This document shows, piece by piece, positions 24,625-32,438 of a stretch of DNA of 64,000 nt. A model generated the notes under the pieces. The model was not told where the DNA came from. It searched no databases and saw only the letters and a list, made by a program, of their open reading frames with translations. The position numbers and the translations under genes are program-made. This stretch comes from Rhodoferax sp. (GTDB lineage: Bacteria > Pseudomonadota > Gammaproteobacteria > Burkholderiales > Burkholderiaceae_C): assembly GCA_029866205.1 (NCBI GenBank), contig JARWZT010000001.1, positions 62,001-126,000 of the forward strand, given 5' to 3'. The number at the start of each line of letters is the position of its first letter. The stretch's first letter is position 1.

Positions 24625-26106
24625 ATGGCACGCGATAAAGACAAAATGGACATCCCCCCCGGCTCGCCCTTGCGCCGGGTGATGCCGATAGTTATCACGC
24701 TGGGACTGGCGGCGTTGTTGGGCCCCTGGTTGTTTTCGGCCTACTGGCTCAATACCTTCACGACCGTCGCCTGCCTGGCCCTGGTGGCCGGCACGGTGGC
24801 CATGCTGTTCGGTCAGTTGGGCATGGTGTCACTGGCACAGTTTGCGCTGGCCGGTGTGGGTGGATGGGTCTGCCTGCGCCTGATCCACGGATTTGCGTTG
24901 CCATTTGAATTGGCCTTGATTGCCGGCGCCTTGGTTGCTGCCGTGTTTGGATTGTTGGTTGGGCTGCCTGCTTTGCGCATGCGTGGCCTTTACCTGGCTT
25001 TGTTGACCCTGATGGTCGCTGCTGCGGTGCAAGTGGTGGTCGACGTGGTGGGTTTCCCAGACGGTGGCACCGGATTTACCGGCAAGATTGTGGCGGGCCA
25101 GCGTGTCTTGATCGAGCGCCCCTGGATCGCCAGCAGTGATGCCGCCTACTACCGCTATGTCGTGTTGTGGCTGGCTTTGGGTCTGGGTTTGATTGAGTGG
25201 CAACGCGCCACCATGCCAGGACGTGCCTGGGCACTGATTCGCAAGAGCGAGGCGGCGGCCACCGCCGCGGGCGTGAGCGTGCTTCGCTACAAAGCCTGGG
25301 CTTTTACCTTTGGCGGATTTTTGGCGGGCTTGAGTGGGGGCTTGATCGCCGGGCTCAACGGCCAGTTGGACAACACCGGTTTTCCGGTCAGCCAGTCCAT
25401 CTTGTTGTATGCGCTGACAGTGGTGGGCGGTGTCTATAACTGGGTCGGCGTCATTTTTGCGGGTTTGTTGGTACGCGCATTGCCTGCGCTCCTCAATGAC
25501 CATGGCGTGGACGGCAATCTGGCCAACGCGTTTTACGGCTTTGCGCTGCTGGTGTCGCTGATTCAGGGGCGCAAGGGCTTGGCGGGACAGCTGGCCGACT
25601 TCTACAAGTTTGTCCGCATGAGCCGGATTCTTGAAGGCACAGTCACCTGGGGCCTGATCTCCATCAGTCTGGGCCTGCTGTTTGCGGCATCGGGACAAGC
25701 CGGATTCGCTGGAGCGTTCTTCATCTCCTTGATCGCCATCCTGTTTCGTCTGGTTATCCCCGGAGTCTGCTGGCTGCTGCTGGGCTTTTTTGGCAAGCGC
25801 CTGCAAGACCGCACCGAAGACTTCGAGGCTGGCTTATCACTGCGTTTGGCCCAAGCGTTCGAGCGCCAGGGATGGACGCCGGACCACCGACTGATCAAGC
25901 GCGTGCTCAATTGGCTTTTTATTGGCTTTTTTGTGTCCTGGGTGGCATCGGGCGTATTTGATGTGCCGTACGGTGTCGCGTTGGCCCTGATCTGGCTGTC
26001 CATGTCCGCGAAAGTCGGGCTGGAGCTGGCGGCTTATCCCTATTTGCTGCCGCTGCGCCAACGTATCGACAAGCGCTTTCCCAAGCCTTTTGCTTCTTAC
26101 CGTTAA
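24625..26106 (+). CDS. Liv-type ABC transporter permease, LivM family with extra C-terminal membrane domain
   Basis: A 493-residue permease. Residues 1 to ~325 are a standard LivM domain (FGQLGMVSLAQFALAGVGGW; LPALRMRGLYLALLTLMVAA; IRKSEAAATAAGV). Residues ~327-493 (from 25603) form an extension not usual in LivM, with four or so hydrophobic segments (VTWGLISISLGLLFAASGQ, FISLIAILFRLVIPGVCWLL, WLFIGFFVSWVASGVF) and charged linkers. No frameshift is visible. The extension may be a fused small membrane protein; function unknown. Confidence 0.85.
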   Translation: MARDKDKMDIPPGSPLRRVMPIVITLGLAALLGPWLFSAYWLNTFTTVACLALVAGTVAMLFGQLGMVSLAQFALAGVGGWVCLRLIHGFALPFELALIAGALVAAVFGLLVGLPALRMRGLYLALLTLMVAAAVQVVVDVVGFPDGGTGFTGKIVAGQRVLIERPWIASSDAAYYRYVVLWLALGLGLIEWQRATMPGRAWALIRKSEAAATAAGVSVLRYKAWAFTFGGFLAGLSGGLIAGLNGQLDNTGFPVSQSILLYALTVVGGVYNWVGVIFAGLLVRALPALLNDHGVDGNLANAFYGFALLVSLIQGRKGLAGQLADFYKFVRMSRILEGTVTWGLISISLGLLFAASGQAGFAGAFFISLIAILFRLVIPGVCWLLLGFFGKRLQDRTEDFEAGLSLRLAQAFERQGWTPDHRLIKRVLNWLFIGFFVSWVASGVFDVPYGVALALIWLSMSAKVGLELAAYPYLLPLRQRIDKRFPKPFASYR

Positions 26107-26111
26107 GCACC

Positions 26112-26843
26112 ATGATTCGTATTGAAAATCTCACTGTGCAATTTGGCGGAGTCAAGCCCATTGATGGCCTGACCGTGACCCTGGACAAGTCCATTGTGGG
26201 TCTGATCGGCCCCAACGGCGCAGGCAAGACGACACTGCTCAATGTGCTTTCAGGGTTCGTTACGCCAGTCAATGGCCAAGTCTCGGTCGATGGCGTGGTC
26301 ATCAGCGAAATTCCGGCACACAAACGTGCGCATCTGGGTTTGCGCCGCACATTTCAGACCGACCAGATTGCCGATGATTTGACGCTCTGGGAAAACGTGG
26401 AGGCGATTGCGGACCACGCCGGACACGCCACCCACGCAGACGCACAACGTGACGTGCAGCGCGCCATTGACTATGTCGGTCTGGGCAAGCGCATTCACCG
26501 CAAGGGAAGCAATTTGACCACCGGCGAGCGTCACCTCACAGAAATCGCCAAAGCGCTGATCGGCAAGCCAAAACTGGTGATGCTCGACGAGCCGGGAGCG
26601 GGCATGTCCGAGTCTGAGACGCAGCACCTGGAAAAGGTAATTCGGGGTATTCCGGAGTACTGTGGAGCGCAGGTTTTCCTGATCGACCACGATGTGGCGC
26701 TGATTGTGGCTTGTTGTGAAGAAACCATGGTGCTGGACTTTGGCAAGCTGTTGGCCCTGGGTCCAACCAAAGAGGTATTGGAGCAGCCTGAGGTGCGCCG
26801 CGCCTACTTGGGTGACTTTGAAGCGATGGAGGCCGCAGCATGA
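26112..26843 (+). CDS. Liv-type ABC transporter ATPase, LivG family
   Basis: A 243-residue nucleotide-binding protein: Walker A GPNGAGKTT (~residues 35-43), Q-loop region RRTFQTDQI, Walker B KLVMLDEPGAGMS and H-loop IDHDVALI. The ABC signature reads LTTGERHL rather than LSGGQ/LSYGQ, which is atypical but positioned correctly. It lies 5 bases after LivM and overlaps LivF by 4 bases. Confidence 0.88.
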   Translation: MIRIENLTVQFGGVKPIDGLTVTLDKSIVGLIGPNGAGKTTLLNVLSGFVTPVNGQVSVDGVVISEIPAHKRAHLGLRRTFQTDQIADDLTLWENVEAIADHAGHATHADAQRDVQRAIDYVGLGKRIHRKGSNLTTGERHLTEIAKALIGKPKLVMLDEPGAGMSESETQHLEKVIRGIPEYCGAQVFLIDHDVALIVACCEETMVLDFGKLLALGPTKEVLEQPEVRRAYLGDFEAMEAAA

Positions 26844-27580
26844 GCCAAGCCCTGAGAATTGAAAACTTGGTCATGGTGCGTGGCACCAAGATTGCCGTCA
26901 ACTCCATCAAACTCAAGGTGGAGCCAGGACAGATTACCGTCTTGCTCGGCCCCAATGGCGCCGGCAAGACCAGCACCGTTTTGGGCATTGCGGGCGTGGT
27001 GGAGCCTGAATTTGGGGAGATCTGGCTCGACGGCGTCGACCTCAAAGGAAAAGATCCCGATGAGATCCGCCGCCGTGGCATCGCCACCGTGCCCGAAGGC
27101 CACCAGGTGCTGCGTGAAATGACGGTGCAAGACAACTTGCGTGTGGCGGGTGGCGACTTGTCGCGCAGCGCGCTCGCCACGGCCATGGAGCAGACCTTGT
27201 CCCTGTTTCCCGAACTGCAGTCGCGCTTGGGTACACCCGCTGGCGACCTCTCCGGGGGGCAACAACAGATGGTGGCCATTGCGCAGGCGCTGATGGTCAA
27301 ACCCCGTTTTCTGGTGATCGACGAGCTTTCGTTCGGCCTGGCGCCGCTGATCGTGGCGCGCCTCGTGCCCGTGATCCGCAAGATTGCCGCTGATGGCATT
27401 GGCGTCTTGCTGATCGAACAGTTCACCCAGCTTGCCTTGGGCTTGGCCGACCATGCCTATGTCATGTCGCGTGGCGAGGTGTCGTATGACGGGGTGCCTG
27501 ACAAGCTTGTCAGCGACCCCGACATCCTGCACCGCGCCTATTTTCCTGTCAATTCCCGCGAGGCCGTTGGCCTGGCGTAA
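26840..27580 (+). CDS. Liv-type ABC transporter ATPase, LivF family
   Basis: A 246-residue ATPase with Walker A GPNGAGKTS, signature LSGGQQQMVAIAQAL, Walker B FLVIDELSFGLAP and H-loop IEQFTQLAL. It completes the transporter. Its start overlaps the LivG stop (ATGA). Only 22 bases separate it from dmpN copy 2, so transporter and hydroxylase genes appear to be one transcript. Confidence 0.88.
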   Translation: MSQALRIENLVMVRGTKIAVNSIKLKVEPGQITVLLGPNGAGKTSTVLGIAGVVEPEFGEIWLDGVDLKGKDPDEIRRRGIATVPEGHQVLREMTVQDNLRVAGGDLSRSALATAMEQTLSLFPELQSRLGTPAGDLSGGQQQMVAIAQALMVKPRFLVIDELSFGLAPLIVARLVPVIRKIAADGIGVLLIEQFTQLALGLADHAYVMSRGEVSYDGVPDKLVSDPDILHRAYFPVNSREAVGLA

Positions 27581-27602
27581 CCACTCTTTCAAAGGAGCCA
27601 CT

Positions 27603-29165
27603 ATGGATACTCGTGTTGTGAAGAAGAAGCTGGGCCTCAAGGACCGCTACACCGCGATGACACGCGGTTTGCACTGGGACACCAGCTACCAGCCCATGGA
27701 CAAGGTTTTCCCGTACGACAGTTACGAGGGTATCAAGATCCACGATTGGGACAAATGGGAAGATCCGTTTCGCCTGACCATGGACGCCTATTGGAAGTAC
27801 CAGGGCGAGAAAGACCGCAAGCTTTACGCAGTCATCGACGCGTTCGCGCAGAACAACGGCCAGCTCGGTATCAGTGACGCGCGCTACGTCAACGCCCTGA
27901 AGCTGTTCATCCAGGGCGTAACGCCGCTGGAGTATTACGCCCACCGCGGATACGCCCATGTGGGTCGCCAGTTCACCGGTGCCGGTGCCCGTGTTGCGTC
28001 TCAGTTGCAGGCCATTGATGAGCTGCGCCACTACCAGACCGAAACACATGCGATCTCGCACTACAACAAATACTTCAATGGCATGCACAATTCCAGCCAT
28101 TGGAACGAGAACGTTTGGTACCTGTCGGTGCCCAAGTCCTTTTTTGAGGATGCCTACAGCGGCGGCCCCTTCGAGTTCCTGACGGCCATCAGCTTCTCGT
28201 TTGAGTACCTGCTCACCAACCTGCTGTTCGTGCCCTTTATGTCGGGTGCAGCGCACAACGGTGACATCTCCACCGTGACCTTTGGCTTCTCGGCGCAAAG
28301 CGATGAATCGCGCCACATGACGCTGGGCATTGAGTGCATTAAGTTCATGCTCGAACAAGACCCGGACAATGTGCCCATTGTGCAGCGCTGGATGGACAAG
28401 TGGTTCTGGCGCGGCTACCGTCTGCTCACGCTGGTGGCCATGATGCAAGACTACATGCTGCCCAAGCGCGTGATGAGCTGGAAAGAGGCCTGGGAAATGT
28501 ACGCGGAGAGCAATGGCGGTGCCTTGTTCAAAGACCTGGCACGCTATGGCATTCGCGAGCCTAAGGGCTGGAAAGACGCTTGCGCAGGCAAGGACCACAT
28601 CAGTCACCAAGCCTGGGCCACTTTTTACCAGTACGGACACGCTGCTGCTTTCCATACCTGGTTGCCCGAGCAGTCCGAGATGAACTGGCTGTCCGAGAAA
28701 TACCCGGACACCTTCGACCGCTACTACAAAGGCCGCTTTGACCACTGGGCCGAGGTACAAAAGACCGATGGTCGCTGGTTCAACCAGACCCTGCCCATGT
28801 TGTGCCAGGTGTGCCAGGTGCCGATGATGTTTACCGAGGCAGGTGACCCCACGCAAATCGATTTCCACGAAACCACGTACCACGGCATGAAGCACCACTT
28901 CTGCAGCGTGCATTGCAAGGGGATTTTCGAGGATGAGCCCAAGAAATACGTGCAGGCCTGGCTGCCGGTGCACCAGATCTACCAGGGTTCTTGCTATCCC
29001 GATGACATCAACCCGGCATCGCCTGGCGATAGTCCGGTACGCGAGGTCTTGCGCTACTACGGTGTCAACCCCGGCGAGGACAACGGCGACTTCAGCACCA
29101 GCCCGGACCGCAGCAACTTTGCCAAATGGCGGGGCGATAAGCGCAAACCTGGAGACGCCGCATGA
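27603..29165 (+). CDS. dmpN: phenol hydroxylase subunit P3, diiron oxygenase large subunit, copy 2
   Basis: A 520-residue paralogue of the gene at 20441 with the same diiron motifs (DELRHYQTE, SDESRHM) and YHS-like Cys module (CQVCQVPM, HFCSVHCKGIF). The N-terminal ~345 residues differ from copy 1 at few positions; substitutions cluster around residues 104-126 (for example FAHVGRH/YAHVGRQ) and after ~345, where the copies are only moderately similar. AAAGGAG lies 7 bases before the ATG. An in-frame upstream start at 27432 is inside livF and was not used. Coupled to dmpO copy 2. Confidence 0.92.
   Translation: MDTRVVKKKLGLKDRYTAMTRGLHWDTSYQPMDKVFPYDSYEGIKIHDWDKWEDPFRLTMDAYWKYQGEKDRKLYAVIDAFAQNNGQLGISDARYVNALKLFIQGVTPLEYYAHRGYAHVGRQFTGAGARVASQLQAIDELRHYQTETHAISHYNKYFNGMHNSSHWNENVWYLSVPKSFFEDAYSGGPFEFLTAISFSFEYLLTNLLFVPFMSGAAHNGDISTVTFGFSAQSDESRHMTLGIECIKFMLEQDPDNVPIVQRWMDKWFWRGYRLLTLVAMMQDYMLPKRVMSWKEAWEMYAESNGGALFKDLARYGIREPKGWKDACAGKDHISHQAWATFYQYGHAAAFHTWLPEQSEMNWLSEKYPDTFDRYYKGRFDHWAEVQKTDGRWFNQTLPMLCQVCQVPMMFTEAGDPTQIDFHETTYHGMKHHFCSVHCKGIFEDEPKKYVQAWLPVHQIYQGSCYPDDINPASPGDSPVREVLRYYGVNPGEDNGDFSTSPDRSNFAKWRGDKRKPGDAA
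27633..27784 (+). repeat. near-identical tract shared with dmpN copy 1 (partner 20471-20622)
   Basis: Second half of the 152-base near-identical pair; 4 synonymous differences. Together with the partner it is a ~7.2-kb-spaced direct repeat that could recombine to delete the transporter. Confidence 0.8.
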
Positions 29166-29560
29166 ATGCGCTGGTGATCGACGGCCAGTTGCGTTCGTTG
29201 GGGACGTACCCGTTCCACCAGGCCGACAGCGAGGAGCGCTTCTATGGCAACCGGCTGATTTACACCAGCTGGGAAAACCACCTGATGTACGCGGCGCCGT
29301 TTTGCCTGCCACTGCCGCCCACGCTGCCTTTCGGGGCCTTGGTGCGGGTGGTGTTGCCGGAGATCTATGGCGAGCACCCCGAGTTCGAGCAAATTGACTG
29401 GGAGCGCACCCAATGGTTTAACTCGCAGGTCCGTTTTCGCCCGGACTTTGGCAAATCGCTGGAGCAGCACGGGCTGACGCACAAATCCCTTATTCGTTTC
29501 CGGACCCCGGCGCTTGAAGGGATCAAGCGCAGTACCGGTCCCGGACGCCAGGCTTTTTAA
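29162..29560 (+). CDS. dmpO: phenol hydroxylase subunit P4 (oxygenase gamma subunit), copy 2
   Basis: A 132-residue P4 with signatures YGNRLIYTSWENHLMYAAPF, CLPLPPTLPFGALV, YGEHPEFEQIDWERTQWF. It is clearly diverged from copy 1 at 21997 and longer at both ends. ATGA overlap with dmpN copy 2 and 7-base gap to dmpP. Presumably partners with copy-2 P3 and the single P1. Confidence 0.88.
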   Translation: MNALVIDGQLRSLGTYPFHQADSEERFYGNRLIYTSWENHLMYAAPFCLPLPPTLPFGALVRVVLPEIYGEHPEFEQIDWERTQWFNSQVRFRPDFGKSLEQHGLTHKSLIRFRTPALEGIKRSTGPGRQAF

Positions 29561-29567
29561 GGCACGC

Positions 29568-30632
29568 ATGAGCTACCAACTGACGATTGAACCCTTGGGT
29601 GCCACCATTGAGGTGGAGGAGGGCCAGACGGTGCTCGACGCCGCCTTGCGCCAAGGCATCTACATCCCCCATGCCTGTGGCCATGGCTTGTGTGGCACCT
29701 GCAAGGTGGAGGTGAGCGATGGCGAGGTCGACCATGGGCACGCCAACCCCTTTGCCCTGATGGAGTTTGAGCGCGACCAGGGCAAAACACTGGCCTGTTG
29801 CGCCACGCTCCAAAGCGACGCCACCATTGAGGCCGACATCGACGAAGAGCCGGATGCCGAGATCATCCCGGTTCGCGACTTCGACACGACGGTCTCCCGC
29901 ATTGAGCAACTCACGCCGACCATCAAAGCCATCTTCCTGAAGCTGGCCACCCCCATCCACTTTCAGGCCGGCCAGTACGTGCAGGTAGTGATACCCGGGG
30001 TCGAGGGTGGACGGGCGTTTTCGATTGCCAATTCGCCCGCGCAGGTGGGTGCCAGCGGCGAGATCGAACTCAATGTGCGGATCGTCAAGGACGGTGTGGC
30101 GACCACCTGGTTGCACCAGAACCTGGCCGTGGGCTCCAAGCTGCGCATCGCCGGCCCCTACGGGCGCTTCTTTGTGCGCAAGTCGGTCAAACAGCCCATG
30201 GTGTTCATGGCGGGGGGCTCAGGCCTGTCCAGCCCGCGCTCCATGATTCTCGATTTGCTCGAAGGCGGCAGCACCACCCCGATTACCTTGGTCTATGGCC
30301 AGCGCAGCCGCGACGAGCTGTACTACGACGCGGAGTTCCGCGCTCTGGCCGCGCAGCACGCGCATTTCACCTATGTGCCAGCCTTGTCGGATGAGCCCGC
30401 GGGCAGCGACTGGAATGGCGCACGCGGCTTTGCACATGATGCGGCCAAGGCGCACTTCAACAACAATTTTGCCGGTCACTCCGCCTATTTGTGCGGCCCT
30501 CCAGTGATGGTGGAGGCTTGCATCAGCACCCTGATGCAGGGACGCTTGTATGAACGTGACATCTTCACCGAGAAATTTCTCTCGGCCGCCGATGCCAATC
30601 AACAGCGCAGCCCGCTGTTCAAACGCGTATAG
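29568..30632 (+). CDS. dmpP: phenol hydroxylase reductase, subunit P5
   Basis: A 354-residue NADH:acceptor reductase. N-terminal plant-type 2Fe-2S domain (HACGHGLCGTCKVEV plus CCAT), FAD domain (GRAFSIANSP; the usual Tyr of RxYS is Phe) and NAD domain (FMAGGSGLSSPRSMI; YLCGPPVMVEACI). It feeds electrons to the diiron oxygenase. It is the only P5 in the cluster and would serve both oxygenase forms. Confidence 0.92.
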   Translation: MSYQLTIEPLGATIEVEEGQTVLDAALRQGIYIPHACGHGLCGTCKVEVSDGEVDHGHANPFALMEFERDQGKTLACCATLQSDATIEADIDEEPDAEIIPVRDFDTTVSRIEQLTPTIKAIFLKLATPIHFQAGQYVQVVIPGVEGGRAFSIANSPAQVGASGEIELNVRIVKDGVATTWLHQNLAVGSKLRIAGPYGRFFVRKSVKQPMVFMAGGSGLSSPRSMILDLLEGGSTTPITLVYGQRSRDELYYDAEFRALAAQHAHFTYVPALSDEPAGSDWNGARGFAHDAAKAHFNNNFAGHSAYLCGPPVMVEACISTLMQGRLYERDIFTEKFLSAADANQQRSPLFKRV

Positions 30633-30636
30633 CCCC

Positions 30637-31008
30637 ATGGCCATGGCAGATCTCTCCAATACCAAGCCCAAGCCCACGGTACACATCGTGCAAACCGGCG
30701 AGACCTATGTTTGCAGCGAAAGCCAGAGCCTGCTGCAGGGAATGATCAAGCTCGGACGCAAATGCATACCGGTGGGCTGCGTCAGCGGTGGTTGTGGTGT
30801 ATGCAAGGTGCGTGTGGTCAAGGGTCAGGTCAGCAAACTGGGGCCGGTCAGCCGGGCCCATGTCAGCCTGGAAGAGGATGAGCAGGGATACACCTTGGCA
30901 TGCCGGGTGGCGCCCACCGATGAGGTGTGGCTCGAAGTGGCATGCAAGCTGGAAAAGCTTTTTTCTAAAGGGTTCGCTGCACCCAAGGGCGAAATTTTCA
31001 ACAAGTAA
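30637..31008 (+). CDS. dmpQ: XylT/DmpQ-type ferredoxin
   Basis: A 123-residue (or 121 from ATG 30643) plant-type [2Fe-2S] ferredoxin with ligands in [16 protein letters not shown] and LACRV. XylT-type proteins reactivate catechol 2,3-dioxygenase by re-reducing its oxidised iron. It lies 4 bases after dmpP and 10 before dmpB, the usual place. Confidence 0.9.
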   Translation: MAMADLSNTKPKPTVHIVQTGETYVCSESQSLLQGMIKLGRKCIPVGCVSGGCGVCKVRVVKGQVSKLGPVSRAHVSLEEDEQGYTLACRVAPTDEVWLEVACKLEKLFSKGFAAPKGEIFNK

Positions 31009-31018
31009 GGAGACAAAA

Positions 31019-31963
31019 ATGGGCATTATGAGAATCGGTCACGTCGACATCAATGTGATGGACATGGCAGCCGCGGTGAAGCACTACGAAAACGTGCTGG
31101 GCCTGAAGTCCACCATGCAGGACAAGACGGGCAAGGTCTACATGAAGTGCTGGGACGAGTGGGACAAATACTCCCTGATCCTGACCCCTTCAGACCGCGC
31201 CGGCGTGAACCACGTCGGCTACAAAGTTGAAAAGGACAGCGATCTCGACCAGCTGCAAGCGGCGGTTGAAGCGGCTGGCACCGCCACCACCATGGTCCCC
31301 GAAGGAACCATGCCGTCCACCGGACGCATGCTGGTGTTCCACTTGCCCAGTGGCCACGAGATGCGCCTGTTTGCCATGAAGGAATGCGTCGGTACCGACG
31401 TCGGTTCGCTGAACCCTGATCCCTGGCCCGATGGCGTCAAGGGTGCGGCTGCGCATTGGCTGGACCACGTGCTGCTGATGTGCGAATTCAACCCTGGCGA
31501 GGGCATCAACAAGGTGGCTGAAAACACCCGTTTCTTTATCGATGTGCTCAACTTCTTCCAGACCGAGCAACTGACGGTGGGCCCCGAGGGCGCGTTCCAG
31601 TTGGCATCGTTCCTGTCTTGCTCAAGCAAGCCACACGATATCGCCTTTGTGGGTGGCCCCATCCCCGGTCTGCACCACATTTCATTCTTCCTGGACTCTT
31701 GGCACGACGTGCTCAAGGCCGGCGATGTCATGGCTAAGAACAAAGTGCGCATCGACGTAGCGCCGACCCGCCACGGAATTACGCGCGGCGAGACGATTTA
31801 CTTCTTTGACCCCAGCGGCAACCGCAATGAGACCTTTGCAGGTTTGGGCTACCAAGCCCAGCGCGATCGGCCCGTCACCACCTGGACTGAGGATGAGGTT
31901 GGGCGCGCGATCTTCTACCACACCGGTGTATTGCCAGCGTCTTTCACCGACGTGTACACCTGA
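31019..31963 (+). CDS. dmpB: catechol 2,3-dioxygenase
   Basis: A 314-residue extradiol dioxygenase of the two-domain type I VOC fold. Iron ligands are recognisable as His in HWLDHVLLM, His in [10 protein letters not shown] and Glu in [10 protein letters not shown]. It cleaves catechol to 2-hydroxymuconic semialdehyde. RBS AAGGAGACAAAA before the ATG at 31019 decides the start; the frame extends upstream through dmpQ only as an artefact. Confidence 0.94.
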   Translation: MGIMRIGHVDINVMDMAAAVKHYENVLGLKSTMQDKTGKVYMKCWDEWDKYSLILTPSDRAGVNHVGYKVEKDSDLDQLQAAVEAAGTATTMVPEGTMPSTGRMLVFHLPSGHEMRLFAMKECVGTDVGSLNPDPWPDGVKGAAAHWLDHVLLMCEFNPGEGINKVAENTRFFIDVLNFFQTEQLTVGPEGAFQLASFLSCSSKPHDIAFVGGPIPGLHHISFFLDSWHDVLKAGDVMAKNKVRIDVAPTRHGITRGETIYFFDPSGNRNETFAGLGYQAQRDRPVTTWTEDEVGRAIFYHTGVLPASFTDVYT

Positions 31964-31979
31964 AGCGGAGCGCACCGCC

Positions 31980-32417
31980 ATGCAAACCATGCCCTTGAGT
32001 GTGTCCCAGGCAGTGATCAGCGCCGAGGCGGCGCACGCTTGCGTGGGTGCCGCCGTCAAGGCGGCAGAGACGATGGGGCTGCGTGTGAACGTGGCGGTGC
32101 TGGATTCCAGTGGCGTGCTGGCGGCGTTTTTGCGCATGCCCGGCGCGCCGCTGCATTCGGTGGAAATTGCCATCGACAAGGCCTACACCGCCGCAAGTTT
32201 TGGCCTGGCGACCAGCCAGTGGCATGCCGCCTTGCAAGAGCATTCGCAGGCGGTGCGTGAAGGTATTGTGCGCAGGCCACGCTTTGTGGCTTTTGGCGGG
32301 GGCCTGGCCATTGTGGCCCAGGGCCAGCGTATCGGTGCCATCGGCGTGTCGGGCGCCAGCGAAGCACAGGACGAGGCGATTGCACAGGCCGGCTTGGCTG
32401 CGCTCGGTCTGGCTTGA
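31980..32417 (+). CDS. GlcG/HbpS-family protein of the meta-cleavage operon
   Basis: A 145-residue GlcG/HbpS (DUF336) protein: NVAVLDSSGVLAAFLRMPGA, AIDKAYTAASFGL, FGGGLAIV, RIGAIGVSGASEAQDE. HbpS binds haem, and GlcG-type genes often occur in degradative operons with no defined catalytic role. It sits between dmpB and dmpC, where Comamonas phenol clusters carry a comparable orfX (recalled, not checked). Role unknown. Confidence 0.8.
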   Translation: MQTMPLSVSQAVISAEAAHACVGAAVKAAETMGLRVNVAVLDSSGVLAAFLRMPGAPLHSVEIAIDKAYTAASFGLATSQWHAALQEHSQAVREGIVRRPRFVAFGGGLAIVAQGQRIGAIGVSGASEAQDEAIAQAGLAALGLA

Positions 32418-32438
32418 TTTTGATTTGAAAAAACTACG

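Noticed and set aside
22453..27580. Idea that the transporter segment is a recent mobile element insertion
   Set aside because: No transposase, integrase, terminal inverted repeats or target-site duplication seen; the only repeat flanking it is the dmpN homology.
27549..29312. 587-codon minus-strand open frame
   Set aside because: Antisense to dmpN copy 2; a similar shadow occurs opposite dmpN copy 1, as expected for paralogues.
30788..31018. 77-codon upstream extension of catechol 2,3-dioxygenase
   Set aside because: It overlaps dmpQ in another frame, and a strong ribosome site directly precedes the ATG at 31019.
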